Shown here: piece by piece, positions 59,101 to 64,000 of the stretch
How the letters are laid out: each line of letters begins with the position of its first letter
Position numbering within the stretch: the stretch's first letter is position 1
DNA from: Taenia hydatigena
Taxonomy: Eukaryota; Platyhelminthes; Cestoda; Cyclophyllidea; Taeniidae
DNA: 64,000 bases
Reading direction: 5' to 3'
NCBI GenBank assembly: GCA_036345935.2
Contig: JADWOT020000006.1
Span: 18,202,519-18,266,518, forward strand
Made by a program: the position numbers and the translations under genes
The notes under the pieces: model-generated
Seen by the model: only the letters and a program-made list of their open reading frames with translations
Database searches by the model: none
Told to the model about the DNA's origin: nothing

Positions 59101-61391
59101 ACCAATTGATATGTTAAAAGAGAGGCACGCACCTGTAGTGGGATTATATGGGTCACCGAGAAGCGAGACCTGTTTAGCGCCAATTTTATTTAACTCAATC
59201 AGACGATGATAGACCAGAGCCAATTCTCTGACATCACCTCGTGCCAAGTTAAGCGCATTGAGCGGTCGCTGGTGGTTCAAAATGTCGAGATTTGCAAGCA
59301 CTGTCGTGGTTAGAATTCCACCCACGAAAGGAGAAGGAAAACTGCGGACACTGAACCCCGCCAGACCAAGCTATGATGAATGAGATAAGAAATAGAACTG
59401 ATACTATCACGTAGGTTCAAGCGTACTGTTTCCGTGCATGGAGCGCATCGCAGTTTGGTGATTGACCTTAGTATCATGGAGTGCAGAACAAAAATCCTGC
59501 CCTGGTGACAGTAAACCAGTAACGAGCATTGATGCGACACAGGATTATTTTGAGTTAGGATGGGAAATCTATCTCAAGTAGGAAAAACCGTGTTACGATT
59601 ACGAATGAATAACGGTATAAAAGTAAGTGGCAGTCATCAGTGCCATCAAAAGGGACTTCAGTCAAAAAGCTAGTTTCTCAAAAAAAAAAAACCTGCAAAA
59701 TTTCTAGGAAAAAAACCCCAGAAATCAAAACTCGCTTGACCACAATTCTATCATTTTAAAATGAGATTAACAGAGTGTAATCAAATGCGCTTCTTGATAA
59801 AGCAAATGATTTACGAGCATAAAGGGCATAGACACGAACTGACTGACCGAAGGAACATGGATAAAATAACTGAATGACGCAAATACATCCAAAACAGCCT
59901 AATAACGTAAAAATGTACAAATATAGACTAAAAATAGAAAGGAAAAAGCCGCCCACCTCAATATAGTTAGGCCGCTGTACTTGGTAGGAGGCCAGATCAC
60001 TTTCCAGCCGCCAGGAGACATTCTGTTGCTGCAATTCGGCCACGATATTCTGTCCAATCGATCCGTTGTAGAAGGCTATTATTCCTTTAGTAGCCAGTTG
60101 ATGTAAAGTGGCCTCCAGCTCTGGTTGAGGACCATAGCTGCCATTGTTCATGGACTTCAAGAAATTTTGCGCAAACGAGGTTAGGGAGGAGCCGGAAGCA
60201 ATAGCCTTCTCCAAGTTTTTGAGCAAGTTCGGATGCACCTGAAATAAAGTTAAGATTTCTCACTGCGTAAAAAAGAGCTTAGAAGTTATTTTTACACTAG
60301 GAAGCTGTGCCTAGTGGCATAAATCACCATATTTTTTTCGATATCATGAAATGAGCAATCGTGGGCACGTGTAACGAAATAGTAGACCTACGAGGAAACC
60401 ATTATGCGCTACTTTGATCGCAGGACGAAAAAGATCAGCCCAGTATAGATAGCCATGAGCATCGTGGATAGCTTTGAGACCAGCAATGAGGCCAGGAACG
60501 CTAACATTGTATGCAGCGTTTGAGCTGGCCTGATCTGTGGTGTTGGGAGAGGTGCACATAGCGTCGAAAAGGTCGTTACTGTCCGTGTCTCGTTTGTGCA
60601 CCCAAAACACACCACATCCACCTAGACCTGACGAATAATGCAAGCAAGTTTTAGAAGGTAGTACGATTTTCTAATTCTACTTTGACTCAGGCAGAATTCA
60701 AAGAATATGAATGGTGGAAATACATTTAAAAATTGCGTGAAGATAGTGTATAAGCAGCAAGGCACAGATAATAGCAAGTAACAACTGATTCGAAGTCAGG
60801 ACCATGATGAGGGTAGAATGCAACTCTTTATATTGGATCAAATCAAATATTAAGCGGCACAAATAGAAGTGATTCACCAAGTTAACAAATGCAAAATAAC
60901 TAAGACTACGCTTGCAGGTTAGTGAAAAACAAACAGTAAAGTCAGACTTACTGATGATATCAGGTCTGGTGGCAGCGAGACAAAGAACTATTGACACAAG
61001 CGCATCGACCGCATTCCCACCACGGCGTAACATTACCAGCTTTCCAGCTTCGGAACAGGGACCGAATTCCGATACAAGATAACCATGAGGAGTAATCTTT
61101 ACTTAGGTTCACGCGGAAATCACTTACTTGTGGGCGTCCGAAGAAAATCGTTATTAATAAAGCAACAGATATAGCTGCCAGACAAGCGGCTATACTTACG
61201 TAAATGAGGCGCAACTGCTTTGGTGTCGATGGGGGATCTCTACAAAACCACTTTTTAGTGGCGTCATTTAGCACGAGATTGGGTGAGTTATGAGTCTCAA
61301 AATCAGAAGGCAGATTACGTAAGTCATGGTGATTGGAAGCAGAAGATAGAGGGAGATCTACAAGATACTCGCGATCACCTCTGAACGACAT
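56192..61391 (-). CDS. GGT7: Membrane-anchored gamma-glutamyltransferase 7-like protein, altered active site
   Basis: Eight exons, phases consistent, 666 residues (human GGT7 ~660): 61128-61391, 60952-61096, 60392-60627, 59957-60238, 59133-59370, 58748-58875, 56912-57217, 56192-56593. An 80-odd-residue cytoplasmic tail is followed by a signal-anchor at about 62-84 (YVSIAACLAAISVALLITIF), a type II topology shared with GGT7. Family blocks: RRGGNAVDALVSIVL, VSVPGLIAGLKAIHDAHG, FPSPFVGGILTTTVL, AFGSGIVASGTGILLNS. The self-cleaving nucleophile is kept as Thr438 (DTNTFVLS). However, the Arg that binds the glutamate carboxylate aligns with Met160 (LFDAMC), the Asp-Asp pair with Arg478-Leu479 (NSVQRLFS), and the Ser-Ser pair with Leu499-Pro500 (RPLLPVSP). 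Ordinary gamma-glutamyl transfer is therefore doubtful. Human GGT7 also lacks proven activity. Exon 7 could start at 57240 instead of 57217, but only 57217 keeps the phase. Confidence 0.86.
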
Positions 61392-62103
61392 CAAAGCGGC
61401 TGAAATTGTACCTCATTCGGCAATTTCATAGGTGCCGCAACCAATCACAAAAATGTGTAAATAAGAATAGACTATCAGCTATCGTTTAGGCATACTTTTG
61501 AAAACACGTTGTGTTGGTATCTGTAATTAACTTTATTTACTTAGTGAGAGTGAACGCAACACAATGGGTGGTTGCAATAACCTGCCTGGAATTTAGGGTA
61601 GTGTACGAATTCAACTACTTTTCTCCTAGAATTTCACACTACCATACCAAATATTCTAAGTCGGAAAAATGATAACAACCCTTTATCGACTGCACTGACC
61701 GGGTCTATCAATCCAACGGACTGTGTGGAATGAGGTAACTGTAAGTGAATACACTGCCCCTCTGCTCAGAGGTCATCTCTAGGAAAATCACCCACAAGTC
61801 GCCCCAACGTCACCTCATCGCGCGAATGATGACGGCCAACAGCTGTACTAGGCAAACAACCGTGCCTTGGTGATCCACCTCAATAGTAACATCCGCATAA
61901 ACTCACGTCCCCGGTTATTTTGGAGAGATCCTCCTCTTAACCTAGTGAAAACAAACCGCAGCTAGATGCCCAGTTCAGAGGATCATCGAAAACGTTCAAC
62001 TCCAAACCCGACCACCTGCAAACAACCCAGACCTTGACTCATTCACATGGCTTCATTCCATTCAGACACGCTAAATAACATAGTCCTACACAGAACACCA
62101 AAT
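61392..62103. other. ZMAT5-GGT7 spacer
   Basis: This 712-bp stretch separates two same-strand genes. It is C-rich and G-poor on the plus strand in its second half. No exon or regulatory motif could be assigned; it must include the GGT7 promoter or trans-splice site. Confidence 0.4.
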
Positions 62104-62730
62104 TCACCCTCGACTCGCATCGTCAGCATTTCCTTTGTCGAGGCATTGCTTGACGGAAGAAGGGAGATCTTCAAACCTAAAGCCCTTCGGCAATTTCGAA
62201 GCTCTCAAACCGTTTTTTCTTCTTCGCACCAACTCTTCAAGTTCCCAAACCGCTTGCATAGGATCCTGCACTGGCTCTAAGTAAATCGTTTCCAATAAAT
62301 AAACGCTCACACCCCCAATTTACCCGCTGCTGCCTGAAGACGTGCCTCCTCCTCCCTTGTCAAATGTGAGTATCGACAAGCCACACCGTACTGGCATGCA
62401 CCAGTTCGCTGATACGTCGCGCAGGGCCGCTTGCATCTCTCCGTAGATAGTACTTCCGCAGGATCTACAGACCTCAATCAAGCTACCTTAATGCCACTGT
62501 GCAAACCTCTGTATGGGTGCATATACTCCAATCTCAATTTAACATGTCGAGCACCATTTAAGTGGTTCCGCCTATTCACCAGGCTATCCGGAAAGCTTGT
62601 GTCACAGTAGTCGCAGTAGTAGCGCCGTCCCTGAAAACAGACCAACTAGCAGTAAAAACGACAAGAGCAAGCGACAGCGACAACGCCGACATCAGTCTCA
62701 TATTTTGCTATATTTAACGCAAACCATCAT
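62104..62730 (-). CDS. ZMAT5: ZMAT5, U11/U12 snRNP 20K zinc-finger protein
   Basis: Exons downwards: 62725-62730 (MM), 62507-62630, 62324-62464, 62104-62276 (TGA); 147 residues versus 170 in human. Phases 0, 1 and 1 match; introns are 94, 42 and 47 nt. ZMAT5 is a nuclear component of the U11/U12 di-snRNP of the minor spliceosome. An N-terminal U1-C type zinc finger (CDYC at Cys8/Cys11, His25, His31, with [11 protein letters not shown]) is followed by a CCCH finger at Cys58, Cys67, Cys73, His77 ([20 protein letters not shown]), spaced C-x8-C-x5-C-x3-H exactly as in the family. The C terminus keeps the [14 protein letters not shown] block but lacks the Pro-rich tail. The two-codon first exon is inferred from the required start Met and a GTTTGC donor and is less certain. 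Confidence 0.88.
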
Positions 62731-63766
62731 ATAGCGTAGGAGAAAGTAAGCGCAAGCCTTTTTGCTTGTGAATTCATGAAATAAACATTTACATAGACTA
62801 AGGGGACGGATTAGAAGAAGGTAATGACAGCCTGTTCCGATGTCCAGCGATGGCAAAGGGTGGATTTTGGCACCGGCTATGAGGTATCACCGTACCAGTG
62901 AGTTACGAATGAATGTGCTTTTGGAGAGAAAGGGGAGGAGGGTAGCTCGTGCGAGAATGTGTACATAGGCAGGGAGTCGCGAAACTTGTACAGTGGAAAA
63001 ACCAGACGATTTGATATTCGCAGGCCCGGCGATCACTCGTTAGTTCCCCTAAAAAAGGAAGCGATCGTTGCGCTAGCCAATCAACGAAACTGGTCCAACA
63101 AGATTAACTTACCAGATTGATCAATTCCACACGGCAGTAATGGTTGTATACTAGTGTGCGCATGCACACCTACATACATATGTGAGCTCCGAGTCCTACA
63201 TTTCCACTTTAGCGGTTTCACACGACAGGCAAATGGTGTGCACACAAGAACGAATTATTGTCGGTGAACCAAAAGCACAAAGTTATGAAACAGAACTACA
63301 GGCGAGTAGCGAAGCTCCACTAGCTTATTTACTACTCTCACAACTTAGAACAAACAACAGAACCAGCATAGCTGATGATGATAAGATGGATTATTTAAGA
63401 AGGGATGAGAGCCCACGCGTTGCGCACGTCTCATGTCTAAAGAATATTAACACAGTAGGCGGTCATGAAACTGAAGTTGTTTGTGAGGATAGATGTCCAG
63501 AGCAAACCAAACCTGAGCTGGTAGCTATCGAAAAACAAGAATTCGAAAGACTGATATGCTAGATCACATGGTCTCAAATAGGTCATGTGGGGGTAATATC
63601 TCTACACAAACTTCCTGACATTGACGTCAGGGTGAAATTTTGGATTACGCGACAAAAAGAGCGCTTTATTAAGAAAGCCGGTAATATCTCGATCAACGGA
63701 GACGATTTGACGATCAAAACAACGAAGATAGCCACAGCAGTTCTTAGCAATCAGCAACAAACCCAC
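62731..63766. other. Region upstream of ZMAT5, no confirmed exon
   Basis: Holds the ZMAT5 promoter side and the unresolved 3' part of the eIF4H-like gene. A 126-codon plus-strand frame at 63182-63562 begins with GTG, has an internal ATG at about 63230 and no recognised domain; it is antisense to any eIF4H 3' exon. A minus-strand donor-like site (CTG|GTAAG) near 63115 may mark a small exon. Confidence 0.3.
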
Positions 63767-64000
63767 CTAGAAGGACTGGGATCACGAGGTTTTCCGATCC
63801 CAAAAATAGCTTTCGATCGCTCAGATAGCTCACGTTCCTGGCTATGTACATTGACGGGGGTAGACCGCGGTTTAAGGGAGAGACGTGGGCGATCAGCAGC
63901 GTCGAAATTTGGGGGAGGTATATATCCACCACCCGAACGGTTGCTGGGTGGAGGTGCGGGATAGTCGTCATGATAACCAGCCACACCAGGCTGGACGCGC
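63767..64000 (-). CDS. EIF4H: eIF4H/eIF4B-like protein, internal exon (partial at window edge)
   Basis: An open frame enters from beyond 64000 and runs to an AG|GTGGGT donor at 63767 (phase 2). It encodes a Gly/Pro/Tyr-rich linker (GYHDDYPAPPPSNRSGGGY) followed by the signature DRPRLSLKPRSTPVN and SKAIFGIGKPRDPSPS. Paired 'RPRLxLKPR' and 'AIFGxGxPR' blocks occur downstream of the RRM in eIF4H and eIF4B, RNA-binding cofactors that stimulate the eIF4A helicase during cap-dependent translation initiation. The RRM would lie outside the window. The final residues and stop are on an exon below 63767 that I could not place. eIF4B is the alternative; the short distance between the two blocks favours eIF4H. 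Confidence 0.75.

Noticed and set aside
1..64000. CRISPR arrays, bacterial operons, rRNA genes or a spliced-leader RNA gene
   Set aside because: No regular repeat-spacer pattern, ribosome-binding-site organisation, rRNA core or SL-like sequence was seen; the window is eukaryotic.

Overview
The window is nuclear DNA from an animal. Protein-coding genes are split by GT-AG introns, and the exons I could translate belong to families conserved across bilaterians. AT-rich non-coding DNA, introns of 34-50 nt beside kilobase introns, and short introns packed at the 5' ends of genes suggest a parasitic flatworm, possibly a tapeworm. This is inference: no species-diagnostic sequence such as a spliced leader or mitochondrial DNA was seen. 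The gene models were built by hand by matching open frames, splice sites and intron phases.

Layout. 4-6.4 kb (+): the 3' end of RALGAPB, the beta subunit of the Ral GTPase-activating complex. 6.4-18.5 kb: a gene-poor stretch with copies of a palindrome-centred dispersed repeat and a dead mariner transposase. 18.6-19.7 kb (-): a single-exon mevalonate kinase, divergent from COX5A (+, 20.5-21.4 kb). 23.1-29.8 kb (+): a CCDC34-like coiled-coil gene with at least 12 exons. 30.8-32.4 kb (-): FAM136A. 34.6-49.3 kb (-): WDR44 in 16 exons. 49.8-54.2 kb (-): NOM1, 5' end unresolved. 56.2-61.4 kb (-): a membrane-anchored GGT7-like protein. 62.1-62.7 kb (-): ZMAT5, a U11/U12 snRNP protein. 63.8 kb to the end (-): an exon of an eIF4H/eIF4B-like gene that continues outside the window.

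The genes are housekeeping or trafficking genes with no shared pathway: Ral signalling, isoprenoid synthesis, respiration, mitochondrial intermembrane space, Rab11 trafficking, 40S ribosome assembly, glutathione-related membrane protein, minor spliceosome, translation. From 64 kb down to 30 kb all genes lie on the minus strand, with gaps of about 0.5-3 kb. The NOM1-WDR44 gap (481 bp) and ZMAT5-GGT7 gap (712 bp) are the tightest.

Most notable observations: a dispersed repeat family with a GGCATGGCC/GGCCATGCC palindrome; a GGT7-like protein that keeps the nucleophile threonine but has lost the residues that hold gamma-glutamyl substrates; an intronless mevalonate kinase among intron-rich genes; a strong 5'-short/3'-long intron skew; and a candidate 27-nt symmetric micro-exon in the CCDC34-like gene. 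I found no clearly new multi-gene system.
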